NCBI RefSeq assembly: GCF_035555955.1
Contig: NZ_DATMGA010000027.1
Coordinates: forward strand, 62,001 to 126,000
Origin: Eoetvoesia sp035555955
GTDB lineage: Bacteria > Pseudomonadota > Gammaproteobacteria > Burkholderiales > Burkholderiaceae_B
Direction: 5' to 3'
DNA: 64,000 nt
The notes beneath the pieces are model-generated. The model searched no databases, was not told the origin of the DNA, and worked only from the letters and a program-made list of their open reading frames with translations. A program made the translations under genes and the position numbers. The first letter of the stretch is position 1; each line of letters begins with the position of its first letter. Shown one piece after another: positions 1-8,076 of the stretch.

Positions 1-64
1 ACCGCCTGCCACAGGAAAACCCGGGACAGTCGGGTGTGCATCCATACCGGGTGAACTCTCACCC

Positions 65-88
65 ATAATTCACTTGAAAGCGAATTAT
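65..88. promoter_or_regulatory. Candidate TetR operator, copy 1
   Basis: This is a perfect inverted repeat: ATAATTC, 10-nt spacer, GAATTAT. It lies about 120 bp upstream of the TetR gene. The core TAATTC-N10-GAATTA recurs with identical arms and spacing at 981-1002 in front of the Rieske oxygenase gene. An autoregulatory operator is inferred from this sharing. Confidence 0.6.
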
Positions 89-209
89 AAATGTATAAAA
101 TCGTAAAGGTCTATCAGTAGTAATCAGTAGTAGCTCCAGCGCGCCGCGCAAACGGCATGCCGGCCTGGCCACCCCCGGATCCTGCCCCACACAAGCTTAT
201 GAACGCATC

Positions 210-935
210 ATGAACGCCACCGCCAAGAAAACCAGGCCGCGAGCCAAGGGCCGCCCTGATGCCGTGGATGGTGTCGGCCGGGAAGCCCTGCTGCAAGCCA
301 CCATAGAAGAACTTCGCAGCACCTCGCCCGAAGCCCTGACGCTTGCCGGAGTTGCAGCGCGCGCCGGCGTGCATCCCGCCCTTATTCGCTATTATTTCGG
401 CGACAAGAACGGCCTTCTGCAAAACGCGGTGCAGGTGCTGGTGGAACAAGGCCAGGAGGCGGCCCGCTCCAAGATAGAAAGCAACGCCCCTCTGGCCGAA
501 AAACTGACTGACAGGCTAAGCAGCATGATCGCCCTCATCCAGGCCAATCCGCACTTCCACCGCCTGGTTCTGGACAAGGTCTATGGCCAGACGGGCGTGG
601 CCGCCAAAGAGCAACTGCTAAGCCGTATCACCAGCCGGGGCATGCGGCTTACCATCGCCATGCTGCACGACAGTTCCGGCGCGCCCGCGCGCCCCGTGGA
701 TCCGCGCTTCCTGCACGTCGCCATCATCGGCCTGACCGAATTCTTCGTGCCCGCCAAGCCCCTGCTGCAGGAGCTGTTCGGGGCGGATGCCGACATGGAA
801 GACCTGAAGGCCCGCTACATACATTTTCTCAGCGACCTGCTTCTGCACGGCCTGCTCGAAACCCCTGCCCCCGCTCCCACCGCACGCAAGCCCGCGGCAC
901 GCAAGGAAAAACGCGGCGAGCCTCCGCAAGACTGA
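210..935 (+). CDS. TetR/AcrR family transcriptional regulator
   Basis: This 241-aa protein has a TetR-type N-terminal helix-turn-helix. The segment around residues 28-72 has the pattern EALLQATIEEL, then TLAGVAARAGV, then IRYYFGDKNGLL, with the YYFG motif typical of the family. The C-terminal ligand-binding part is helical and not diagnostic, and the tail is basic (rich in Lys and Arg). It reads toward the Rieske oxygenase and FAD monooxygenase genes about 100 bp downstream. A matching 22-bp inverted repeat precedes both this gene and that operon, so it is probably their repressor and represses itself. The inducer is unknown but is likely the aromatic substrate. The ATG at 210 gives the full domain; no strong Shine-Dalgarno is visible. 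Confidence 0.85.
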   Translation: MNATAKKTRPRAKGRPDAVDGVGREALLQATIEELRSTSPEALTLAGVAARAGVHPALIRYYFGDKNGLLQNAVQVLVEQGQEAARSKIESNAPLAEKLTDRLSSMIALIQANPHFHRLVLDKVYGQTGVAAKEQLLSRITSRGMRLTIAMLHDSSGAPARPVDPRFLHVAIIGLTEFFVPAKPLLQELFGADADMEDLKARYIHFLSDLLLHGLLETPAPAPTARKPAARKEKRGEPPQD

Positions 936-980
936 TCCTGCGCGTCGCCATGCATTGACATCCGGCTCTCGAATCGGCAA

Positions 981-1002
981 TAATTCATTCTATCGTGAAT
1001 TA
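981..1002. promoter_or_regulatory. Candidate TetR operator, copy 2
   Basis: TAATTCA, 8-nt spacer, TGAATTA is a perfect inverted repeat, 33 bp upstream of the oxygenase start codon. It shares the core TAATTC-N10-GAATTA with 65-88 upstream of the TetR gene. The position suits repression of the oxygenase operon. Confidence 0.65.
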
Positions 1003-1034
1003 ATTTTAGCCATCCGGCCGGGACACTGAACATC

Positions 1035-2039
1035 ATGCTGAAGAACTATTGGTATGCCGCCTGTACCAGCGAAATGCTGGCTGCCCAGCCGCTGGGGCGC
1101 ATCATCTGCAACGAGCCGGTCGTCATATTCCGGCAACAAGATGGAACGGCCTCGATCCTGCGCAATGTGTGTCCGCACCGGCAGGCGCCGCTTTCCATGG
1201 GAAGCGTGCACGGCGGCGTGCTGCGCTGCGCCTACCACGGCATGGAGTTCGACGCGGGCGGGCATTGCGTGCATATTCCTTCGCAAGACGTCATTCCCCC
1301 CAAAGCCCACATCAAGAGCTATCCCACATGCGAACGCTACGGCTTCGTATGGATATGGCCCGGCGATCCCGAGCTGGCTCTGGATGCCGAACCGCCCGCC
1401 ATGCCGTGGCGCGAAGACAAAGGCTGGAACACCGAAATCATCCAGTATTTCCACGTCAAGGGCTCTCATCTGCTCATGAACGACAACCTGCTGGATCTTT
1501 CGCATGTGGCGTTCCTGCATGCCAACTCCATCGGCTTCGACTCCAAGCGCCTGGACAACGACCCGCTGGAGGTCACAGTGCAGGACAACTACGTCAGCAC
1601 GCGGCGCGTGTTCAAGAACACCATCCAGGCGCCCGCCCACAAAGCCTGGCGCGAACTGGCCGAGCCCATCGACCGCACGCAGCTGGCCGAATGGCACCCG
1701 CCATGCACCATCAACATCCTGGCTCGCAACGAAAACGCCCACGACCAGGTGGACTTGCGCGCCGACCACCTCATCACCCCCGAAACCGGCACCACACACC
1801 ACTATTACGTGGCCATGTCGCGCAATTTCCGCATCGACGACGCAGAGCTTACAAGCAAGCTGGACGCCGATGCGCGCCGCGTCCATAACGAAGACCTGGA
1901 AATCGCCGAAGCGCAGCAAAACATGAAACAATGGACCAACGGCGCGCCCGACATGGCCCTGAAGGCCGACAAGGCCGTCAACGCTTCGCACCGCATCCTG
2001 GAGCGCCTTGAAAAAGCCGAGGCGCAGCGCACCGCCTGA
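1035..2039 (+). CDS. Rieske non-heme iron oxygenase, VanA-like
   Basis: This is a 334-aa aromatic-ring oxygenase or O-demethylase alpha subunit. The Rieske 2Fe-2S ligands are visible as CPHR (Cys46, His48) and CAYHG (Cys65, His68). The mononuclear iron site is the DLSHVAFLH stretch (Asp154, His157, His162). The length and the start MLKNYWYAA match the vanillate demethylase / dicamba demethylase group, which are single-subunit-type oxygenases. No VanB-type reductase is adjacent; the next gene is a flavin monooxygenase, so electrons must come from a reductase elsewhere. The substrate cannot be assigned. A TetR operator lies just upstream. Confidence 0.9.
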   Translation: MLKNYWYAACTSEMLAAQPLGRIICNEPVVIFRQQDGTASILRNVCPHRQAPLSMGSVHGGVLRCAYHGMEFDAGGHCVHIPSQDVIPPKAHIKSYPTCERYGFVWIWPGDPELALDAEPPAMPWREDKGWNTEIIQYFHVKGSHLLMNDNLLDLSHVAFLHANSIGFDSKRLDNDPLEVTVQDNYVSTRRVFKNTIQAPAHKAWRELAEPIDRTQLAEWHPPCTINILARNENAHDQVDLRADHLITPETGTTHHYYVAMSRNFRIDDAELTSKLDADARRVHNEDLEIAEAQQNMKQWTNGAPDMALKADKAVNASHRILERLEKAEAQRTA

Positions 2040-2154
2040 TACCCGCCCGCCAGGCCGCCTTTCCAGCGCTTACCGGAAAAACGGCCCGGCCGAGGCAAAA
2101 GCCGCTCCGCCGCAACGCCCGCAAGCCATCGACCACCAACGCCAAACAGCCACC

Positions 2155-3318
2155 ATGTCTCAAATCCGTTCCGTCCTGATCGTCGGCGCCGGCATCGCCG
2201 GATGCTCCACCGCCATAACCCTGGCCAACCTGGGCATCAACGTAACCCTGATCGAAAAACAGGAAGAATGGCGCTTCCAGAGTTCGGGCATCTTCGTCTA
2301 CAGCAACGGCCTGGCGGCCCTGCGCGACGTGGGCGTGCTGGAGCAGATACTGGAGTCGGGCTTTGCCGTCAAGGACGGCAAGAACGAATACTTCGACCAT
2401 AAAGGCGAGCCCATCGTCGACGTCTACTACCCATCGATCAGCGCGGGCGTGCCGCCCATCGTGGGCATCAAGCGCGCCGAGATGCATCGCATCCTGGCCG
2501 GACGCCTGCAGCAACAGCAGGTTGCCATACGCCTCGGCACGACGCTGGCCAGCCTGGATCCGGGATCGCAAACCGCGGCCGCCCGTGCTGTGCTTTCCGA
2601 CGGCACGGCCGGCGAGTACGACCTGATCCTGGGCGCCGACGGCGTGCGCTCGCAGGTGCGCGGCTTCATCTATCCCGGCATTGCGCCGCGCAAGACCGGC
2701 TTCGGAATCTGGCGCAGCGTGCACGACCGGCCGCAAGACCTGGACGTGAAGATCATGATGATGGGCACGCGCAAGCGCCTGGGCATCATGCCGATCAGCC
2801 ACGACAAGCTGTACATCTTCGGCACCATTGCCGAACCCGAGGACGCCTGGTATCCGCCGGAACAATGGCCCGAGCTCATGCGAGCCAAGTTCGCCGAGTT
2901 CGGCGCGCCCGTGCGTCAGTTCCTGGACCAGCTTTCGCACGACTCCGAGATCCTGTACACCGCGGTCGACGAAGTCGCCGCGCCGCTGCCTTGGCATAAA
3001 GAACGGGTCCTGCTGATCGGCGATTCGGCGCACGCCTCCACCCCTTTCATGGGCCAGGGCGGCGCCATGGCCATCGAGGACGCCGTCGTCCTGGCCCGCA
3101 TGCTTTCCGCGCCGGGCAAGCTGCACGACACCCTGCGCCAGTTCGGCGAACGCCGCATGCCCATGTGCCGGTTCGTGCAGGACGCATCGCGGCAGGTGGG
3201 CGAGGCGGGCGCCCGCGAGCACCCCGATGGCGCGGCGGCCCGCAACCAGGCCATGCGCGAGAACTCGCAAAAACACGTCGACGACTTCTACCGCAAGCTG
3301 GAGAGCCTGCGCGGCTGA
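2155..3318 (+). CDS. FAD-dependent aromatic monooxygenase (class A)
   Basis: This 387-aa protein has the class A flavoprotein hydroxylase layout. The GAGIAG dinucleotide-binding motif is at residues 11-16, with an acidic Glu34 at the end of strand 2. The DG motif (GADGVRSQVR) lies in the middle, and GDSAHASTPFMGQG starts near 289. Salicylate and p-hydroxybenzoate hydroxylases share this pattern. The ATG at 2155 is chosen because the Rossmann fold begins 8 residues later; the frame is open further upstream but without family-like sequence. It follows the Rieske gene by about 115 bp. The pair could act in sequence, for example demethylation or hydroxylation and then ring hydroxylation, but that order is inferred. 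Confidence 0.85.
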   Translation: MSQIRSVLIVGAGIAGCSTAITLANLGINVTLIEKQEEWRFQSSGIFVYSNGLAALRDVGVLEQILESGFAVKDGKNEYFDHKGEPIVDVYYPSISAGVPPIVGIKRAEMHRILAGRLQQQQVAIRLGTTLASLDPGSQTAAARAVLSDGTAGEYDLILGADGVRSQVRGFIYPGIAPRKTGFGIWRSVHDRPQDLDVKIMMMGTRKRLGIMPISHDKLYIFGTIAEPEDAWYPPEQWPELMRAKFAEFGAPVRQFLDQLSHDSEILYTAVDEVAAPLPWHKERVLLIGDSAHASTPFMGQGGAMAIEDAVVLARMLSAPGKLHDTLRQFGERRMPMCRFVQDASRQVGEAGAREHPDGAAARNQAMRENSQKHVDDFYRKLESLRG

Positions 3319-3410
3319 ATGCATGGGCCGGCGGGCTGACGCCCATGGACGGAGGAACGGGGATATCTGCCACAGCGAATCGGGGCTCATGCGACTCATC
3401 GCATATTCCA

Positions 3411-3440
3411 GTCAGTTAAACTGGTTGCTGTCCAGTTAAC
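3411..3440. promoter_or_regulatory. Candidate GntR operator region
   Basis: AACTGG, 7-nt spacer, CCAGTT forms an inverted repeat at 3419-3437, and CAGTTAA occurs twice as a direct repeat. The element lies about 30 bp upstream of the GntR-family start codon at 3468. Autoregulation is inferred from position only. Confidence 0.35.
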
Positions 3441-3467
3441 TATTTGTACTGCGTCCATCGTCCCGCA

Positions 3468-4163
3468 ATGAAGCGAAACCCTTCTTCCAAGCAGCCGCGC
3501 CGCACCCCGCTGAAAGCCTACACGCTCAGCGAGACCATCTTCCACGAAGTGCGCAACCGGCTGCAGCGCGGCGAAATCGGCGCCGACGACCGGATACTGG
3601 ATTACGAGATCGCGCAGGAATACAACTGCACCCGCATGCCCGTGCGGCAAGCCCTGCTTCGCCTGGCCAGCGAAGGCTATCTGCTGGGCACGACGCGCGG
3701 CTTCGTCCTGCCCACGCTGACCACCGAAGACATCTACGAAGTCTTCGAAATGCGGCGGCTGCTGGAGCCCCACGCGGCGTCCAGCGTCATCGGCCTGCTC
3801 GACAACGACCAGCACATGGCGCTGACCCTTGCCTATCACCAGGCGCGGCGCGCCGCCGAAAAGCACGACTCGCAAATGATGACGGACGCCAACATCGCCT
3901 TCCGCTCCATATGGATCGGCGCCGTGCAGAACAAGCGCCTGCGGGAAACCATCCAGCGCTTCGCCGATCACGCGCAGCTGGTGCGCTCGGCCACGCTGTT
4001 CGATCCGGCCACGCAGACCCTGGTCGTAGAAGGCCTGAAACGCATTCTGGACGGCTTCGTGGAAAGAAACGGCGACAGCGTGCACAGCGCCATGCTGGCA
4101 TTCGTGCAGCACGCCCAGCAGCAATACATACTGCTGGCGCAGGCGGCCGCGCGGGCCACCTGA
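3468..4163 (+). CDS. GntR family regulator, FCD domain
   Basis: This 231-aa regulator has an N-terminal winged helix (the stretch with TRMPVRQALLRLASEGYL) followed by a helical FCD-type effector domain (EVFEMRRLLEPHAA). It is clearly paralogous to the GntR protein at 14559-15311: both share LQRG, RMPVR, EGYL and GTTRGF blocks in the same spacing. The ATG at 3468 is preferred over an in-frame TTG at 3444, which would sit against the upstream inverted repeat. It converges on the oligopeptide-type ABC operon and may regulate it or the upstream operon; neither target is proven. Confidence 0.85.
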   Translation: MKRNPSSKQPRRTPLKAYTLSETIFHEVRNRLQRGEIGADDRILDYEIAQEYNCTRMPVRQALLRLASEGYLLGTTRGFVLPTLTTEDIYEVFEMRRLLEPHAASSVIGLLDNDQHMALTLAYHQARRAAEKHDSQMMTDANIAFRSIWIGAVQNKRLRETIQRFADHAQLVRSATLFDPATQTLVVEGLKRILDGFVERNGDSVHSAMLAFVQHAQQQYILLAQAAARAT

Positions 4164-4217
4164 GAACACGGCGCGCATCGAGAAAGTCACGCCACCATCA
4201 ATATGTATCGACAGCCC

Positions 4218-6077
4218 CTAAACGGCCACGGGCCACGGCTTGCCGGGATCCCCGCTGGGCACCGCGGCAAGCAGGCGGCGCGTATACTCGTGCCGCGGCC
4301 GCAGGAACACCTCGTCCACCGGGCCTTGCTCGACCGCCCGGCCTTCGTACATGACCACCACCCGCTGGCATAAATACCGCACCACAGCCAGGTCGTGCGA
4401 AATAAGCACCACCGCAATGCCGTATCGGGCGGCCAATTCCTTGAGCAGATTGAGTATCTGGGCCTGCACCGACATGTCCAGGCCGGAAACGATTTCGTCG
4501 GCCACCAGCAGTTTGGGCGCCAGAAACACCCCTCGGCCGATATTGACGCGCTGCTTCTGCCCGCCCGACATTTCAGAGGGATAGCGCCCCAGCATGCTTG
4601 GCGGCAGGCGGATGTCGCCCATCAGCTCCGCTACCTTGCCTTCCAGTTGCGCGGCCATTTCGTGGCGGGCCCTGGGGGGCAGCGCCTCGAAGCCTTGCGT
4701 AAGCAGCCGGAATACCGACCGCCTGGGATTGAGCGCGGAATGCGGATCCTGGAAGATGATTTGCACCGTCCGGCGCAATTGCTCGAGCGCTTCGCCCCGG
4801 GCACCGATGACGGAAATGCCGTCCACGTCGATGGCGCCCTCGCACTCGCCGTGCATGCCGACAATCGACCGCGCGATGGAGCTCTTGCCGCTGCCGCTCT
4901 CTCCCACGATGCCCACGCATTCGCCCCGGTACACCTCGAACGAGACATCGTCCAGCGCCTTGTTGGCGCGGCTTCCCCAGGAGAAGAGGCCGCCGCTGGA
5001 TCGATAAGTCAAGGACAGGTTACGCACGCGAAGCAACGGGGAGTCATCGGCCTGGCCGGCGCGCTGTTCACCATGGCCCTGCGTGTCGGCGGCAACGGAC
5101 CCCGCCGCATCGCCGAGCGGCACGCCGACCTTCAGGCAGCGCACGGCGCGGCCCCCATCCATTTGCTGCAGCTCGATGCGCCTCTGGCCGCAACGCGCAT
5201 CACCGATGCCGCAGCGTTCCTGGAAGCGGCACCCGGCAATGACGGCCAGGTCGCCCAGCCCCGGCATGAATCCTTCCAAGGTCGGCAGGCGTTTGGCTTC
5301 TCCGGCCAGCTTGGGCGTGGAGCCGCTTAACGATTGCGTATACGGATGCAGGGGCTGGGCCAGTATCGTGCGGGCATCGCCGCTTTCCACGACCTCGCCG
5401 GCGTACAGCACCACCATCTCGTCGCACACGTGCGACGCCATGACCAGGTCGTGGGTAATCAGGATGATCGAGGTGCCGTTGGCCTTCTGCCGGCGCGCCA
5501 ATATGCGCATCACATTGGCCTGGGTCACGACGTCCAGCGCCGTCGTGGGTTCGTCGGCCACGATCAGGGCGGGCTCGGCGGCAAACGCCATCGCAATCAA
5601 CACCCGCTGGCACTGGCCCCCCGACAACTGATGCGGATAGCGCTGGAGGATTTCGGCAGGCTGGGGCAACTCCATTTCCTCCAGACGGCGCAGCATTTCG
5701 GCATGCCGGCGGGGCCTGGCCATGCCGATGATTTCCAGCTGTTCGGCAAAGGACTCGCCGATGGTCATCAGCGGATTCAAGGCGGTCAGGGGCTCCTGGG
5801 GAATGAACACCAGCTTTCTGCCCAGCAAGGCGGCGCGCTGGGCGGGCGGCATGCCGGTGAGCTCGGTATCGCCCAAGAAAATATGCCCTTGCGTAATGCG
5901 GAACCCTTCGGGCAGCAGGCCGGCGATAAGGCGGCCCACCATGCTTTTGCCCGCGCCCGACTCGCCGACCAGGCCGAGGATCCTGCCTTGCGGAACCGTA
6001 AACGAAATATCGCGCAGCAAATCGACCTGGCCGGAGGCCCGCCGCGCCGACAACGAGACGTGTTCGAAACGGATCAT
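4218..6077 (-). CDS. Fused dipeptide/oligopeptide-type ABC ATPase (DppD-DppF type)
   Basis: This 619-aa protein carries two complete ABC ATPase domains in tandem. Domain 1 has Walker A GESGAGKS near residues 38-45, signature LSGGQ near 160 and Walker B LIVADEPTTALD. Domain 2 has GESGSGKS, signature MSGGQKQRV and Walker B LLVADEIVSGLD. The oligopeptide ABC C-terminal cysteine-rich segment follows domain 1 (CRFQERC). Such double ATPases (like GsiA or YejF) energise family 5 binding-protein importers. It overlaps the upstream permease by 4 bp (ATGA), so it is translationally coupled. In domain 2 the Walker B aspartate is followed by EIVSGLD rather than EPTSALD, a common variant. The substrate is unknown. 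Confidence 0.92.
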   Translation of the reverse strand: MIRFEHVSLSARRASGQVDLLRDISFTVPQGRILGLVGESGAGKSMVGRLIAGLLPEGFRITQGHIFLGDTELTGMPPAQRAALLGRKLVFIPQEPLTALNPLMTIGESFAEQLEIIGMARPRRHAEMLRRLEEMELPQPAEILQRYPHQLSGGQCQRVLIAMAFAAEPALIVADEPTTALDVVTQANVMRILARRQKANGTSIILITHDLVMASHVCDEMVVLYAGEVVESGDARTILAQPLHPYTQSLSGSTPKLAGEAKRLPTLEGFMPGLGDLAVIAGCRFQERCGIGDARCGQRRIELQQMDGGRAVRCLKVGVPLGDAAGSVAADTQGHGEQRAGQADDSPLLRVRNLSLTYRSSGGLFSWGSRANKALDDVSFEVYRGECVGIVGESGSGKSSIARSIVGMHGECEGAIDVDGISVIGARGEALEQLRRTVQIIFQDPHSALNPRRSVFRLLTQGFEALPPRARHEMAAQLEGKVAELMGDIRLPPSMLGRYPSEMSGGQKQRVNIGRGVFLAPKLLVADEIVSGLDMSVQAQILNLLKELAARYGIAVVLISHDLAVVRYLCQRVVVMYEGRAVEQGPVDEVFLRPRHEYTRRLLAAVPSGDPGKPWPVAV

Positions 6078-6982
6078 CCTTGTTCCTTCTCGCGTTCACG
6101 CAATGCCGGGTCCAGCGACTCGCGCAGGCCGTCGCCCAATGCGTTGCAGCCCAGCACCAGCAGGAATATGCAGAACACCGGCGTCAGCATGCCCCACGGC
6201 GCCTCGTGCAGGTAGTCCCTGGAGTCGGCGATCATCACCCCCCAGGCCACCGTTCCGGCCGACACGGATAAACCCACAAAGCTCAGGATGGCCTCGACGA
6301 TCACGGCCACGCCCATTTCCAGCGTGAACAGCGTGATGATCAGCGGCCCCACCGCCGGCAGGATTTCCCGCCACATGGTCTTCCAGTGTCCGAAGCCCAG
6401 AAGGCGTGCGGCCGCCACGTACTGGCGTCTCCGGACCACGATGACGTCCGAGCGCACCACGCGGCAAAAGCGCGTCCAATCGACCAGCACGATGGCCAGA
6501 ATGACATTGACGACCCCGGTGCCGAGGCCCACCATCAGCACCAGGGACAGCACCACGGGCGGGAACGACATCCACAAATCGACCACATAGCCGATGATGC
6601 GATCCACCCAGCCGCCGAAATACCCGGCCAGCATCGCCATGACGACACCCAGCAGCATGGCGCCGGTGGCGGCCGACACCGCCACCACGATGGCGACCCG
6701 AGTGCCATAGATGGCCCGCGACAAAATGCACTGCCCAAGGCCGTCGGTGCCCAACGGGAAGTCGAGATTGCCGTTGGCGCTCCACATGGGCGGCAGCAGC
6801 ATGTTCAGAAGGTCTTGCGCATCGGGCTTGTGCGGCGCCAGCCAGGGAGCGGCGCACGCCACGAACACGGCGAACAGCACGAGGCACAGGCCCACCCAGG
6901 CTTTGGGCGACAGGCTCTGCAATGCCCGCAACACGGCGTTCTTTCTGGGAAGGCCCTGCGGCCCGGCGACACCCTGCTCCAT
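6074..6982 (-). CDS. ABC transporter permease, DppC/OppC type
   Basis: This 302-aa inner-membrane permease has about six hydrophobic spans. The DppC-type N-terminus is present (a first span followed by the LGTDGLGQ motif), as is the cytoplasmic EAA loop near residues 187-210 (YVAAARLLGFGHW). The ATG at 6982 overlaps the last base of the DppB-type stop, and its own stop overlaps the ATPase start, so the three genes are tightly coupled. The same frame stays open upstream through the DppB gene, but that extension is only an out-of-frame reading of DppB. Confidence 0.9.
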   Translation of the reverse strand: MEQGVAGPQGLPRKNAVLRALQSLSPKAWVGLCLVLFAVFVACAAPWLAPHKPDAQDLLNMLLPPMWSANGNLDFPLGTDGLGQCILSRAIYGTRVAIVVAVSAATGAMLLGVVMAMLAGYFGGWVDRIIGYVVDLWMSFPPVVLSLVLMVGLGTGVVNVILAIVLVDWTRFCRVVRSDVIVVRRRQYVAAARLLGFGHWKTMWREILPAVGPLIITLFTLEMGVAVIVEAILSFVGLSVSAGTVAWGVMIADSRDYLHEAPWGMLTPVFCIFLLVLGCNALGDGLRESLDPALREREKEQG

Positions 6983-7998
6983 CAATGGTCCCTCAATAGC
7001 GGATTCAGCACGACATACAAGGTGTCCACCACGGCGTTGATCAGCACCATCAGCACCCCGAACACAATGGTGACGCCCTGGATGAGCGGCAGATCGTTGC
7101 TTTTGACGGCGCTGACCATCAGGCTGCCTATGCCTGGAAACGAAAATATGATTTCGATCAGCAGCGCCGAGCCGAACAAGAAGCCGAACTGCACGCCTAT
7201 CATGGTAATGGTGGGCAGCAGCGCGTTTTTCTGGATATACCGCAGCAGGATCCTCCTGGCAGGAACGCCGCGCAGCCTGGCCACCATGACATAGGGCTCC
7301 CGGGAGGCTTCGATCAGGCAAGAGCGCAGCACCCGCACCACCAAAGGGCAAAAACCCAGGGCCAGGGCACAGGCCGGCAGCACCATGTGCGCCAGCGCAT
7401 CCCGGAACGCCGGGCCGTTGTGCAGCAACAGAGTGTCCAGCAACATGAAGCCGGTTATCGTGGGCAAATGGTAGTCGGGACCGATTTGCCCGCTGAACGG
7501 CAGAACAGGAAAGAACACGCCGAACAAGGCAATGAACAGCAGCCCCCATAGAAAGGCCGGAATGGATTGCATGACGACCACGATCGTATCGGGCACCACC
7601 CCCCAGCGCTTGCCGTACAGGGAATACGCAAACAGCGCCAACGGAAAACTGATGACCAGCGCGATGCACAGCGCCACCAGCACCAGTTCCAGCGTTACCG
7701 GCAGGGCTTTGGCAATCAGCAGCACCACCGATTGTTGATACAGGAAGGAATGCCCAAGGTCGCCGCCAAGGGCTTTTTCGAGCCAGATGTAGAACTGCAC
7801 GTACAGCGGCTTGTCGAGCCCAAGCGCCGCGCTTAGAGCCTGGGCTTCCGCCCTTGTGGCCGAGGGCGGAAGCATCATGCCCAACGGGTCGGAGGGCAAG
7901 GCCCGCAATACGACGAAGACCACCAGCGACAGCAATACAAGAATGGGAATTCCCGCCAGCAGGCGCTGCAGCAATACGGTCAGTGGCGTTCGAAGCAT
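6982..7998 (-). CDS. ABC transporter permease, DppB/OppB type
   Basis: This 338-aa permease begins MLRTPLTVLLQRLLAGIPIL, the usual single span at the start of DppB proteins. The periplasmic segment that follows contains LPSDPLG. The EAA loop is near the end of the third quarter (SREPYVMVARLRGVPARRIL). The ATG at 7998 is preferred over a GTG at 8055 because the family N-terminus starts there. It pairs with the DppC-type protein to form the membrane channel. Confidence 0.9.
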   Translation of the reverse strand: MLRTPLTVLLQRLLAGIPILVLLSLVVFVVLRALPSDPLGMMLPPSATRAEAQALSAALGLDKPLYVQFYIWLEKALGGDLGHSFLYQQSVVLLIAKALPVTLELVLVALCIALVISFPLALFAYSLYGKRWGVVPDTIVVVMQSIPAFLWGLLFIALFGVFFPVLPFSGQIGPDYHLPTITGFMLLDTLLLHNGPAFRDALAHMVLPACALALGFCPLVVRVLRSCLIEASREPYVMVARLRGVPARRILLRYIQKNALLPTITMIGVQFGFLFGSALLIEIIFSFPGIGSLMVSAVKSNDLPLIQGVTIVFGVLMVLINAVVDTLYVVLNPLLRDH

Positions 7999-8076
7999 GC
8001 CTTGGCACCCGTCAGAACTTGCGAGGAAAATCGGGGCGGCGCCGGTGCTCGACACACCGGCGGGAAAGCCGCTGGA

